Shown here piece after piece: positions 1-9,360 of a stretch of DNA of 64,000 nt; position 1 is the first letter of the stretch; each line of letters starts with the position of its first letter. Origin of the DNA: Dyadobacter sp. NIV53. GTDB taxonomy: Bacteria; Bacteroidota; Bacteroidia; Cytophagales; Spirosomataceae. The DNA lies in assembly GCF_019711195.1 (NCBI RefSeq), contig NZ_CP081299.1, positions 3,348,001-3,412,000 on the forward strand, written 5' to 3'. The position numbers were made by a program, and so were the translations under genes. The notes below the pieces were generated by a model. It searched no databases. It worked only from the letters and a program-made list of their open reading frames with translations, and was not told the origin of the DNA.

Positions 1-803
1 AATTCCTGCAATTTTATTTCGTTTAGGTACCGACTGGCAATGTGCTTTCTCCGTTCATTATCCTTATCTAAAAAAGGAAGTTTAATGCTCAGAATGGCCG
101 CCTGTATTTCGTCCAACCTGCTGTTTACCCCCTGGTAATCATTTTTATACTTTTCAACTGAACCGTAATTTCTCAGATAAGTAATTTTTTCAGCCAAATT
201 TCTATCCGATGTTGTAACAGCCCCGGCATCTCCTAATGCTCCCAGATTTTTGGTCGGATAAAAACTGAAAGCGGTAGCATCTGCAATACTTCCTGTTTTC
301 TTATTCTGGTAAATAGCTCCGTGAGCCTGCGCCGCATCAGTAATTACCTTTAAATTATAGCGGTTTGCAATTTCGAGAACTGGTTCCATTTCACAACTCC
401 GGCCATAGAGATCAACCGTAATGATGGCTTTGCTAAGCGGTGTTATTTTCTCTTCGATTTTAGCAGGATCAAGCAGCATTGTAACCGGATCGGGCTCCAC
501 AAATACAGGAATATGATGGAGATAGCTTACGGGCAGTACTGACGCGATATAAGTATTTGCAGGAACAATAATTTCGCTGCCAACAGGAAATTCAAACGCT
601 TTTAATATTAATGTGATGGCATCCAGGCCATTGGCTGTTCCAATACAATACTCCGCTTCACAATAGGCTGCAAAATCTTTCTCAAATGTTTTCAGCTCAT
701 TTCCCAAAATATACCAGCCTGACCTCAATACCCGTAAAGTCGCTTCCTCAATAGCTGGAAGGTAAGGTGCATTAATTTGATTTAAATCCAGAAACGGGAT
801 CAT
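1..803 (-). CDS. DegT/DnrJ/EryC1/StrS sugar aminotransferase (3' end outside window)
   Basis: PLP-dependent aminotransferase acting on keto-sugar nucleotides. The first 267 codons are visible; the C-terminus lies beyond base 1. Translation begins MIPFLDLNQINAPYLPAIEE, typical of the family, and the PLP-binding lysine sits in SFYPTKNLGALGDAGA near residue 184, with an upstream D-A-A-Q-A-H-G segment that stacks on the cofactor. The ATG (801-803) overlaps the stop of the upstream ketoisomerase gene as ATGA, so the two are translationally coupled. With an FdtA-like neighbour, the likely role is FdtB-like: transamination of a dTDP-3-keto-6-deoxyhexose to a 3-amino sugar for a surface polysaccharide. 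The exact substrate cannot be read from the sequence. Confidence 0.9.
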   Translation of the reverse strand, partial: MIPFLDLNQINAPYLPAIEEATLRVLRSGWYILGNELKTFEKDFAAYCEAEYCIGTANGLDAITLILKAFEFPVGSEIIVPANTYIASVLPVSYLHHIPVFVEPDPVTMLLDPAKIEEKITPLSKAIITVDLYGRSCEMEPVLEIANRYNLKVITDAAQAHGAIYQNKKTGSIADATAFSFYPTKNLGALGDAGAVTTSDRNLAEKITYLRNYGSVEKYKNDYQGVNSRLDEIQAAILSIKLPFLDKDNERRKHIASRYLNEIKLQE

Positions 804-1186
804 TGGGGAATTAGCTGATTCAGCATATAAGGCTGGTCGATATAATCCGACTGATCGTAATATTCGTTGGAAAGCACCAGAAGAATTGAATCCTCAGAAA
901 AGGAATCCATAATATGCCAGTCTTTCGGTTCTAAAATAAGGCAGGAAGCAGGATTGTCAAGAAAAAAATATTCTTCATTTTCACCATCGTTAGAGTACAC
1001 ACGGCAACTCCCATGAAGGCAGACAAGTGCATTCCAGGTTTTGTGATGCCTATGCCCTCCTCTTTTTATTTCACTTGCCCCGTAAATGTAAAATACACGC
1101 TTGATTGTGCCAGGTATAATCTTTTCAAAAACTGTAAGATTACCGGCGCCAGAAGTAAAAGTATTCAACTCAACTAATTGTGGCAT
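800..1186 (-). CDS. FdtA/WxcM-like sugar 3,4-ketoisomerase (cupin)
   Basis: A 128-residue single-domain cupin of the FdtA/QdtA/WxcM family, which converts dTDP-4-keto-6-deoxyglucose to a 3-keto isomer. The histidine-rich active-site segment GGHRHHKTWNALVCLHGSC and the later LEPKDWHIMDSF strand followed by LVLSNEYYDQSDYI match the family layout and length. It overlaps the following aminotransferase start by 4 bp (ATGA), and the pair is the usual route to dTDP-3-amino-3,6-dideoxyhexoses. Whether the product has galacto or gluco configuration is not decidable here. Confidence 0.85.
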   Translation of the reverse strand: MPQLVELNTFTSGAGNLTVFEKIIPGTIKRVFYIYGASEIKRGGHRHHKTWNALVCLHGSCRVYSNDGENEEYFFLDNPASCLILEPKDWHIMDSFSEDSILLVLSNEYYDQSDYIDQPYMLNQLIPQ

Positions 1187-1351
1187 ATTTAAAAATGTGT
1201 GTTAGGAGTTAGCTAAAAAGCCCGTATCAAATTCTAAGTTTTTTCTAACCTCATTGCAAGGTAAAAAGTTTTTTTATTTAAAATATCCTATATACGTAAC
1301 CTATTAAAAGTGACTAATCATTTCTTGGAATAGTTACTTAAAATTAATAAT

Positions 1352-2551
1352 TTAATTAAAGAAATTCCAGCCTGCTATTTTATCCAAAAACATAAATATC
1401 TTAACAGGTAATGGTTCGAGCCATAGAATTTTATTATAACCCATATAGAATATTTGTGGGTGGCTAACACAAATAATCATTGAAAAAAATAAAATAATAC
1501 GTATGGATGACATAGAGGCTGTTTTTACTAAAATAAACATAGCAATCAGCAGGAATGGAAATCCGTAAGACAGAGCCCGGTCAATATCGTGCACATAAAT
1601 ACCGGTGGCTACCAAAATAACAAAACCAATAACCAGAGCTGACAGCAATATGTATCTCTTGGTTAAATACAAAATAAATGCTGCGGCTAACATGATCAGC
1701 CAGGTTCCTTCGAAAGCCGCCCAGATACTGCTTCCCAGGCCATTTCGATGCGCATCGGCAAATAATACGGGCGTACCGATCGTGGAGTAATGATGATTAG
1801 GAAAATAAGTGACCTGGACATAATAACGTATGGTAAAATAAACTAACCATGCAGCCCATACGACAAGGCTTTCCTTTGAAAAAGCAAGTTTTAAAAGCGT
1901 ACCAAAGCTAAAATTATTTTTCTCCCACGCTTTGGTAACCATCCACCAAAGCAACAGATAACCGCCTGCAACTACTGCCCGTTCGTCCGTAAAAAAAGCT
2001 GCCTGCAGAGACAGAAAAATAACACCAGAATTTTTGCTGAGCAAGGCAACCAGTAAGAAAAACCAGGCAAAACCATCGCCATAACCATGCACGTCCGCAA
2101 ATGTCCAGACATTGACAAAAATGTTGGATACAGACAGGATAAAGAAAGCTGTGATGATTTTATCCTCTGAAATTGAATAAATGTATTTTCCTGTCTTATA
2201 TAAAAACAAAATGCCCAGAACGGCCTGAAATACAAGGATCAGGAGCACATTATGCCCTGTAAGGTATGAAAGTAATGGAAGCAGCCACCGGAAGATCATA
2301 TTTTCGCGGCGGACATCATACTCCATATCTCTGGGATGAAAAAGATCCTGAGCCTGATTTTGTATAAAAACCCAGGCATCCATTTTCACGCCATTTTCAC
2401 TAAGATGGTCGATCAGTAATGTGTAAGGAGGAAAGGCAAGAAACAGGGATAATACGACCGAAAAAAAGACAAGCTGCCAAAGCCAATTCCTGGCAGATAA
2501 CTTTGATTCGAGCCAAAATGTAAAAGAGTGGTAAAAATTTTCTAAAAGCAT
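1352..2551 (-). CDS. polytopic membrane protein, unknown function
   Basis: A 399-residue protein with roughly ten hydrophobic segments spread over its length and short charged loops. A conserved-looking extracytoplasmic stretch (HPRDMEYDVRRENMIFRWLL, about residues 72-91) follows the first membrane span, as in some GT-C-type glycosyltransferases and polysaccharide-associated membrane proteins, but I do not recognise a family signature. It lies on the same strand as the nucleotide-sugar genes with a gap of about 165 bp, which fits a role in glycan assembly. That role is inferred from context only. Confidence 0.6.
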   Translation of the reverse strand: MLLENFYHSFTFWLESKLSARNWLWQLVFFSVVLSLFLAFPPYTLLIDHLSENGVKMDAWVFIQNQAQDLFHPRDMEYDVRRENMIFRWLLPLLSYLTGHNVLLILVFQAVLGILFLYKTGKYIYSISEDKIITAFFILSVSNIFVNVWTFADVHGYGDGFAWFFLLVALLSKNSGVIFLSLQAAFFTDERAVVAGGYLLLWWMVTKAWEKNNFSFGTLLKLAFSKESLVVWAAWLVYFTIRYYVQVTYFPNHHYSTIGTPVLFADAHRNGLGSSIWAAFEGTWLIMLAAAFILYLTKRYILLSALVIGFVILVATGIYVHDIDRALSYGFPFLLIAMFILVKTASMSSIRIILFFSMIICVSHPQIFYMGYNKILWLEPLPVKIFMFLDKIAGWNFFN

Positions 2552-2675
2552 GCTTAACTGTAAATGCGAATTACTTGTTCAAATATACAGCATGTATACG
2601 TTAAATAGTTCAATACCGCCGTTAGCACATTTCAAATTACATCAATTGCAATTCAGATCAATACCTCCCACACTT

Positions 2676-5600
2676 TCATTTCCAGCTGGCCACAATCCTG
2701 CTTCCCTCCTCACTTTCTTCGATATGCAGATAAGTCTGGATTTCCTGCTGCAAGTCCTCTACATGGCTTATGATACCAACTATCCGGTTCTCTTTTTGCA
2801 ATGATTTCAGGGTTTCAAAAACCATTTGTAATGCATTTTTGTCAAGAGAACCAAATCCTTCATCCAGGAAGAAAAAGTTATGACTGGATTCATTCCTGAC
2901 GTGTATATGATCGGCCAGAGCAAGTGCGAGTGACAATGCAGCCTGAAATTTTTGTCCGCCCGATAAAGTCTTGAGCAAACGCATATGACCGCCATTAAGC
3001 AAATCCCGGACCCAGAAGCTATTTCCTTCTCCCAGTTCCAAATGCAACTGCTGGTGGGTCATCTGATGAAAACGGTGATTGGCCGCCTGGATCAGGTTCT
3101 GGAGATAAATACTGGATGCATAATCTACAAAACCGCTGGAACGGAAAAGCTTTGCCAAATCATCCAAATGATCTTTACGTAACAACAGGCGGCTCCTTTC
3201 TTTTAATAACAATGCTTTTTTTGCCAGATCTTCTGCCATTTTTTTTAGTAAACCGTCCTGCCGGCCTTCTTCCTTTCTCCATGCATTCAGGCTGGTTGTC
3301 AGATTACTCTTACCATTGATCAGCTCTTCATGTTTTTCTGGTATGTATGTTTGGTCCTGGTTTTCGAGTAACAGATTTTCAAGGTCTCTCTTAGTTGTGT
3401 TCAAAGTGGATTTGAATTCGTCAATTGTCTTTCTTTCAACCGCAATCCGGATCGGCATTTCCAGTATTTCCCTGACTAGATTTTCAGATTCAAATTCATA
3501 TTTGTTTAATTGTTCATAAATAACCACCTGTATCCCTGTTAATTGCTCCCGGTTTATTTCAAGTGCTGCAAATAACGTCGCCTGACTTCCGGAAATCGTA
3601 TTTTTTTCTTTTTCAAGAATATCAATTTCTCTTTCTGTCTTTTCATAAAGCTCTTTTATTTTCTGATAATTGTGTTTCAGAGCTGCAATTTTATCGATAA
3701 TAACGGCTTTATCCTGCCCGTTAAAGTCAGTCAATTTCACTTTTTCCAGCTGACCGGATAATGTAAAAACTGTATTTTCAATTCTGAGGATTTCGTTTTT
3801 CAGATTTTGTAAAGGTTTTTCGATCTTTTCTACTTTTTCCTCAGTATCAGATTCTATTTTAGCTGTCATACTTTTGATCAGCACATCGTTTTCTTTTACT
3901 TCTTTCTGAATTTTCTCAATTCCTGAAAAATATTCATCGAATGCTTTCCGGTCACTTTTATCAAATTTAGCCCAAACAAAAAGCGACTCATGACGTGTGA
4001 TACGCTCGTTTATAGCTTTCAATCTGGATCTCATCGTATCGAGCTGATTCATCAGATTATCAATCCGGCCAAAATCTTTTTCTACAATGGATTGAAATCT
4101 CCGGACTGATTGATCCAGTTTTTGCAGGCGCACCCGCTGATTTTCAATTTCAGTAATTTCTCCTGATAAATGACCGTCTTCATGTAACACAGCCGGATGA
4201 TGCTCAGAACCACAAAGCGGGCATGGTTCACCACTGGTAAGTGTACTCGCATATTGGTGTAAAGCACGCTTTGTTTCTATTGATATTGTTTGTTTTTCAA
4301 GATTTTTCCTGGCAATCTCATTATCGGCCAGGTAATTCTGAACAGCAGTTTCAATAATTTCTGCGTTAAAATCAGAAGCAATATTGATGAAAAATGACTG
4401 GTTAGCCTGTCCTATTTTTTCTTTCAGGAGTTCTTTCTCTTTTTCAAGATTTTCCTTTAAACTATTTCCTTCGGCTAAGGTAATTTTCTTATTCTCATGG
4501 ATTTCATCGCAAGTTGCAAACCATGACCTTACCTGGCTAAGTTCTTGTATATCTGTTAATTTACTTTTTTTATGCTCGTTTTCTTCTTCCTTTTCCTGTT
4601 TTTGTTTTTTCAGCAAAACAATCGTTTCTTCCTTTTCTCTCAGCCTTTCTTCTCCCCTTAAAAGCGCACTTTTATTTTTTTCAACCTGAATATTCTGGTC
4701 TAAAATCAGGATAACTTTTTCCAATTCTGCGGCCATGTCCAAAAGCTCCTCACGCTTTTCGTAGTGATCCTTTAATCCAGTTAATATTCCACTTTGGCTT
4801 AATAAAAGTATTTCAAGCTCCGAACTTCTTAGCGCATTTTTATCAAATGTATCCTGATTCCGAAGTATAGTATCCGTAAGTGATTTTTTTTGATCTATAA
4901 GCGTTTTAAAGTGCAAAGAACAAATTTCAAAAATTCGTAATTTTTCTTCCCGGCCTTTCATTATGGAGCGTTTGGATTCAAGCTCTGCCAGTTGGAATTG
5001 AAGCAACTGCATTTTCTCAAACACCAGTTTCAACCTCTGCATCTGGTCAAGCTGGCTGGTAAGGACAAGTAATTCATCATTAACTGCTTTTATTTGAGCC
5101 CTGACTTCCTCACGCTTTTTTTCCTCCTCTTCGATCATGTCCGGAGTTACTATTCCCAATCCCAGTAACTGTCCATCCAGATTAGACAGATCCATGTCAT
5201 TTTTTTTGCTGAGGCTCCCCACATTCCGGCTCAGATCGTACTTTTCCAACTGAAAAAGCTCCTTCATCATCCGTGTCCGTTCCGAATCTTTCAGCTCTAT
5301 AAATTCCTGGAACCTGCCCTGAGGAATAATGATCGTTCTCCTGAAATTGTCGTAGCTGAGGCCAATAATACTTTCCGTAGTTTCATTTTCGGCAAGTGGA
5401 ATCCAGGCATCTTCTTTCCATAAATAAGCCTTTCTTTCAAAAGTTTTTACCTCCTTAAAATTCTTGCTGTTACGCTTCCCTTTCACGGTAAACTTATACA
5501 GCTCTGCTTTTTTTCCTGCAATACACTCAAAATCAATCAGTAATTCATCCGAACGAAGGTTCATCATATTGTACGTCCGGTCATCACCTTTCGAATTCAA

Positions 5601-5774
5601 TCGTTCAGTATCTCCGTACAAGGCAAAGGTAATGGCTTCCAGAATAGAGGATTTTCCGCTTCCAACCGCACCAAAAATCCCAAAAAGTGATGCATCCGTT
5701 AACGGATCAAAATGTATTTCCTGTTCTTTCTGGTAGGAATATAAACCTTTGATTTTAAGATATTTTGGAATCAT
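2676..5774 (-). CDS. sbcC: SbcC-type AAA ATPase, nuclease complex subunit
   Basis: Large SMC/Rad50-like ATPase of the SbcCD complex, which processes DNA ends and cleaves hairpins. Over 1032 residues it has the Walker A motif GAVGSGKSS (about 35-43), a Q-loop region IIPQGRFQEF (about 149), two long coiled-coil arms, a zinc-hook CPLCG in the middle (about 517-521), the ABC signature LSGGQKFQAALSLALALAD (about 936) and Walker B FFFLDEGFGSLD (about 968). All key elements are intact and the length is normal. The partner nuclease gene sbcD, often directly upstream, is not next to it: the upstream neighbour is a GH3 gene on the same strand about 100 bp away. Confidence 0.93.
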   Translation of the reverse strand: MIPKYLKIKGLYSYQKEQEIHFDPLTDASLFGIFGAVGSGKSSILEAITFALYGDTERLNSKGDDRTYNMMNLRSDELLIDFECIAGKKAELYKFTVKGKRNSKNFKEVKTFERKAYLWKEDAWIPLAENETTESIIGLSYDNFRRTIIIPQGRFQEFIELKDSERTRMMKELFQLEKYDLSRNVGSLSKKNDMDLSNLDGQLLGLGIVTPDMIEEEEKKREEVRAQIKAVNDELLVLTSQLDQMQRLKLVFEKMQLLQFQLAELESKRSIMKGREEKLRIFEICSLHFKTLIDQKKSLTDTILRNQDTFDKNALRSSELEILLLSQSGILTGLKDHYEKREELLDMAAELEKVILILDQNIQVEKNKSALLRGEERLREKEETIVLLKKQKQEKEEENEHKKSKLTDIQELSQVRSWFATCDEIHENKKITLAEGNSLKENLEKEKELLKEKIGQANQSFFINIASDFNAEIIETAVQNYLADNEIARKNLEKQTISIETKRALHQYASTLTSGEPCPLCGSEHHPAVLHEDGHLSGEITEIENQRVRLQKLDQSVRRFQSIVEKDFGRIDNLMNQLDTMRSRLKAINERITRHESLFVWAKFDKSDRKAFDEYFSGIEKIQKEVKENDVLIKSMTAKIESDTEEKVEKIEKPLQNLKNEILRIENTVFTLSGQLEKVKLTDFNGQDKAVIIDKIAALKHNYQKIKELYEKTEREIDILEKEKNTISGSQATLFAALEINREQLTGIQVVIYEQLNKYEFESENLVREILEMPIRIAVERKTIDEFKSTLNTTKRDLENLLLENQDQTYIPEKHEELINGKSNLTTSLNAWRKEEGRQDGLLKKMAEDLAKKALLLKERSRLLLRKDHLDDLAKLFRSSGFVDYASSIYLQNLIQAANHRFHQMTHQQLHLELGEGNSFWVRDLLNGGHMRLLKTLSGGQKFQAALSLALALADHIHVRNESSHNFFFLDEGFGSLDKNALQMVFETLKSLQKENRIVGIISHVEDLQQEIQTYLHIEESEEGSRIVASWK

Positions 5775-5797
5775 TATGTAGAGGCTGTCGGCCGTTA

Positions 5798-5890
5798 GCT
5801 TTCGGCCTTCGGCTTCATTGATGTTTCAATATATTATTAGTGGCTATTTGCTGATTGCCGAAAGCCAATATTTCAACCCTTTGCTGATGG
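5798..5890. repeat. intergenic repeat with GCTTTCGGC/GCCGAAAGC arms
   Basis: The short spacer between the GH3 and sbcC genes is made of related units. GCTTTCGGC at 5798-5806 is the inverse complement of GCCGAAAGC at 5857-5865. TTTGCTGATTGCCGAAAGCC (5847-5866) recurs in diverged form from 5880 (TTTGCTGATGGCCGATTGCC). The last unit lies inside the GH3 reading frame and encodes its final residues (GNRPSAKG), so a repeat has apparently been absorbed into the protein tail. Confidence 0.6.
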
Positions 5891-7432
5891 CCGATTGCCA
5901 AAAGCCGACGGCTCATCCAAAACCATTGCAAGCAAATCATCCAGATAAACACGGTCATTGCTCAATCTTGGAACCTTGTTTTGGCCGCCCAGTTTCTGGC
6001 GTTTTCCCATCCATGCATAAAAAGTACCCGCAGGAACGAAGTGAATCAGGGGAGCCAGCAATGCCATATCTTTATAACGTTTGGCATCATAATCAGAATT
6101 TACTTCCCGTAATGCCTCGTCCAGAACCCGCGTAAATTCTTCACGGTTATGAGGTTCTTCAGTAAACTCAATGACCCACTCATGGCGCCCACGCGAACCG
6201 TCACCCATATAAACCGGTCCGGCAGTATAATTAGCAGCAAGCGAATTTGTTTTTTGCGTAGCTACTTTAATCGCGTGATCCGCATTTTCCACGATCACTT
6301 CTTCACCAAAAGCATTGATAAAATGTTTGGTACGTCCGCTCACTTTAATTCTGAAAGGATATTTTGAAGTAAATTTGATCGTATCGCCAATCAGATACCG
6401 CCACAATCCGGCGTTGGTTGAAATCACCAGTGCATAGTTTTCGCCCACTTCCACTTCATCCAGTAACAGTGCTCTTGGGTGTTTTTTACCGACTTCATCC
6501 ATGGGTAAAAACTCATAAAAAATCCCATAATCCAACATGAGCAGCATTTCGCCTATCCTGTTCAGATCATCCTGAATAGCAAAAAATCCCTCAGAAGCGC
6601 TATAAGTTTCCAGATAAGTTACCTGATCAGAAGGAAAATATTTTTTAGTGAAAAGATCCCGGTAAGGCTCAAAAGAAACTGCACCGTGCACAAAAACTTC
6701 AAAATCCGGCCACACTTCAAGCATATTGTCCTTTCCGGTCAGTTCCAGTATCTGGTCAAGCAGAACGATCGTCCAGGTTGGTACACCTAATATGCTGGTC
6801 ACATTCTCCTGTGAACAAATCGTGGCCATTTTTTCCAGCTTGCTTTCCCAATGATCCATCAGGGCAACTTCAAGCGGTGGTGTACGCATTATTTCTCCCC
6901 ATGCCGGCAGATTTTGCATAATAACTGCCGACACATCTCCAACCTGTGTATAATCGTCGAAAGGGTTCGCATGCAGAGTTCCGCCAATAGATAACCCTTT
7001 TCCATCAAAAACCTGGGTGTCGGGCCTGTTCTGGATCAGCAATGTCATCATATCTTTCCCACCTTCGTAGTGGCATTCTTCCAGTGCTTCGGGCGATACA
7101 GGCAAATATTTGCTGCGGGCATTGGTAGTACCGGAAGATTTGGAGAACCATTCGATTTGTGAAGGCCAAAGCACATTAGGTTCACCTTTTAAAACACGTT
7201 CTATATAAGGGTATAATTCCTCGTAGGAAGATACCGGAACCTGGTTCTGAAAATCTTTGATGGTTTTGATCTGGCCATAATTGTGCTTACTGCCCCATTC
7301 TGTATAACGCGCTGTTTCAATGAGTTCTGAAAATATGCGCTGCTGGGTCTCAATCGGAGACTTCATAAACTGCTCTATCCTTTCATAGCGCCGTTTCAAA
7401 AACCAGACAGTCATATCGTTTACCAGCTTCAT
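5873..7432 (-). CDS. GH3 auxin-responsive promoter family protein
   Basis: A 519-residue member of the GH3 adenylate-forming family. Plant members conjugate amino acids to acyl acids through an acyl-adenylate; the substrate of the bacterial members is unknown. The ATP-binding motif SSGTTNARSK is at residues 99-108 and the second family motif YSASEGFF at about 277-284. The hydrophobic, basic N-terminus (MTVWFLKRRYERIEQF) and overall length are usual for Bacteroidota homologues. The last eight or so residues are encoded by the adjacent intergenic repeat and probably lie outside the folded domain. Confidence 0.85.
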   Translation of the reverse strand: MKLVNDMTVWFLKRRYERIEQFMKSPIETQQRIFSELIETARYTEWGSKHNYGQIKTIKDFQNQVPVSSYEELYPYIERVLKGEPNVLWPSQIEWFSKSSGTTNARSKYLPVSPEALEECHYEGGKDMMTLLIQNRPDTQVFDGKGLSIGGTLHANPFDDYTQVGDVSAVIMQNLPAWGEIMRTPPLEVALMDHWESKLEKMATICSQENVTSILGVPTWTIVLLDQILELTGKDNMLEVWPDFEVFVHGAVSFEPYRDLFTKKYFPSDQVTYLETYSASEGFFAIQDDLNRIGEMLLMLDYGIFYEFLPMDEVGKKHPRALLLDEVEVGENYALVISTNAGLWRYLIGDTIKFTSKYPFRIKVSGRTKHFINAFGEEVIVENADHAIKVATQKTNSLAANYTAGPVYMGDGSRGRHEWVIEFTEEPHNREEFTRVLDEALREVNSDYDAKRYKDMALLAPLIHFVPAGTFYAWMGKRQKLGGQNKVPRLSNDRVYLDDLLAMVLDEPSAFGNRPSAKG

Positions 7433-7546
7433 GTTTTATCAATTAGTTGAACGTTTTAATCTTCCAGATTTTGTAAAAATAGCAAATAAAAATGGTGAGA
7501 GAACAGATTAAAACTGTTTCCCTCACCATATGCATATGACGTATAT

Positions 7547-7801
7547 CTAAGATTTGGTACTAAATTTCCTGTAAAGAAACAAAAGAAGTACTGCACCGAG
7601 AATTGCAATAAAAAGACTGCCAAGGTTAAAACCATCGACGGTGCCAAAACCCAGTAAAGATGAGATCCAGCCACCTACCACTGCTCCTGCAATACCAATT
7701 AGAATGGTTACGATAAAACCTCCCGGATCAGCACCAGGATGAAGTGCTTTAGCAATTGCTCCGGCCACAAGGCCGACGATGATCCATGTTAAAATTCCCA
7801 T
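7547..7801 (-). CDS. GlsB/YeaQ/YmgE family membrane protein
   Basis: An 84-residue small inner-membrane protein of the transglycosylase-associated/GlsB family, linked to general stress responses in other bacteria. It has three hydrophobic segments; glycine-rich signatures GLVAGAIAK near the N-terminus and GIAGAVVGGWISSLLGF in the middle are diagnostic. It ends in a short basic tail (YRKFSTKS). It stands alone on the minus strand with a spacer of about 115 bp before the GH3 gene. No regulatory site was recognised. Confidence 0.85.
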   Translation of the reverse strand: MGILTWIIVGLVAGAIAKALHPGADPGGFIVTILIGIAGAVVGGWISSLLGFGTVDGFNLGSLFIAILGAVLLLFLYRKFSTKS

Positions 7802-7960
7802 GTACGATTTAGATTAGATTATAGTGAATGATTACTTCCCTAATATTATAAAAACTATGCCGTACACAAAAATTTCGCAGGAAATTTGTAAATCCAACGC
7901 TTTCGGAAACGCAATTTCTGTAACGGTGCATAATTCCTTATTACTGCGTGCGCATCCTGT

Positions 7961-9355
7961 CTATTTATCATAAAACATATTACTTCCACCTGCTTTTTTT
8001 GTAATGCTGGATTCTATTTCCGATGCATTTTCTAGAATCCTGGCCGTTTCCTGCGGCATTTTCCGAACAACCCTGGCTCCGACTATCTGATACAAAGCTT
8101 CACCTAACAGCGGGTCTTTGGGATTACCATAAGGATACAATTTCATACTTTCCGTGACAGGAAAATCCGGTGTGAACCCCACATAATAATCCGATTGATG
8201 CTGGCTATTCAATGATTTGGTAACTATCGGCTGCAATCCCCATTTTATCTTTTTTGAATCATCACTGATCGTAATGGAACCTACATTTTTTCCATAAGTT
8301 TTAGCTCCGACCAATGTTACATTCATGAATGGTTTCAATCCGTTGATCAGCAGTTCACTGGCAGAAGCCGTATTCCCCGACGTCAGAACAATAAAGTGAT
8401 TGAGGGACGATCCGATATTTTGAGTTTTAGCTTTAAACTTATCATAAAAATATGCCTCTCCAAATTGTTTTTTCAAAACCGGCGTGACAGTGGAATTATA
8501 TTCTTTATAGTAAAAAATATCATTGGAAGTAACTTTTCCGATCAGACTGGCCAGATTGGTTGATGAACTCACATAACCGCCTCCATTATATCTCAAATCA
8601 AGTATTAGTGAATTAACATTATTGGCTTTAAAATTGGCAAAAACCTGATCCAGTTTCAGGTCGTACTGGTTGGAGTTGCTGCCATTGGGGCTTGGGAAAA
8701 ACTGATGATAAACAATATAGCCGATTTTATTACTGCCATACTGAAACAGCGTATCAAAGTAAACCGGGTCTTCTTGTAAAACAATTGGCGTAACTTCTTT
8801 CTTAACCGTGCTTTCAGAAATAACGCCATCGTCGGTTATAGAACCCAATGAAAAAGTTAACACGCCTTCCGCATTTAGCAGCTGACTATAATTTGCCCCG
8901 GTTAACGCCTGGCCATTCACACCGGTAAATACATCACCACGTTTTATTCCTGCTTTTGCAGCCGGAGAATCCGGCAAACTGTACAATACAACACCTACGA
9001 CATTACTACTGCCTTTTGGATAGTAATACAGTTTGTAATCCATTCCCGTAGATTTGGATTCACCACTCAATCCCGCTTTCAATTCATCCGCACTTTCCTG
9101 GATCCAGGAAAAACGGTCGCCTTCCGGATTGGTCGTTGCATTGTATTTGTAAAGCAAAGATTCGAAAAAGGCCTCAGGTTCCAGAGATACGTTGGGATTT
9201 GCAGGAATTTTATCATTCCAGTAATACCAATATTTCATCTGTTCCAAAATCCACTTGTCAGTTTCTGATTCTGTGGCCGGCTCTACTGTTTTATCATGAC
9301 AGGCAGATAGAAATCCAAAAAGCACAAAAAACAGCAATACATGCTTTACATTCAT
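7961..9355 (-). CDS. S41 family C-terminal-processing-type peptidase, lipoprotein
   Basis: A 464-residue predicted lipoprotein: the signal peptide ends in a lipobox with Cys19 (GFLSAC). A PDZ-like domain (SLPDSPAAKAGIKRGDVFTG) precedes the S41 protease core, which contains SLILDLRYNGGGYV, the TASASE nucleophile motif (serine near residue 330) and a downstream GAKTYGKNVGS carrying the candidate general-base lysine. Such enzymes cleave periplasmic or surface proteins; the target is unknown. The gene starts 5 bp after the stop of the ornithine aminotransferase gene and is probably co-transcribed with it, a pairing with no obvious functional logic. Confidence 0.88.
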   Translation of the reverse strand: MNVKHVLLFFVLFGFLSACHDKTVEPATESETDKWILEQMKYWYYWNDKIPANPNVSLEPEAFFESLLYKYNATTNPEGDRFSWIQESADELKAGLSGESKSTGMDYKLYYYPKGSSNVVGVVLYSLPDSPAAKAGIKRGDVFTGVNGQALTGANYSQLLNAEGVLTFSLGSITDDGVISESTVKKEVTPIVLQEDPVYFDTLFQYGSNKIGYIVYHQFFPSPNGSNSNQYDLKLDQVFANFKANNVNSLILDLRYNGGGYVSSSTNLASLIGKVTSNDIFYYKEYNSTVTPVLKKQFGEAYFYDKFKAKTQNIGSSLNHFIVLTSGNTASASELLINGLKPFMNVTLVGAKTYGKNVGSITISDDSKKIKWGLQPIVTKSLNSQHQSDYYVGFTPDFPVTESMKLYPYGNPKDPLLGEALYQIVGARVVRKMPQETARILENASEIESSITKKAGGSNMFYDK

Positions 9356-9360
9356 TTTAC

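Noticed and set aside
1605..1790. Plus-strand frame opposite the membrane protein
   Set aside because: Antisense shadow of a well-supported minus-strand gene, no domain or ribosome site.
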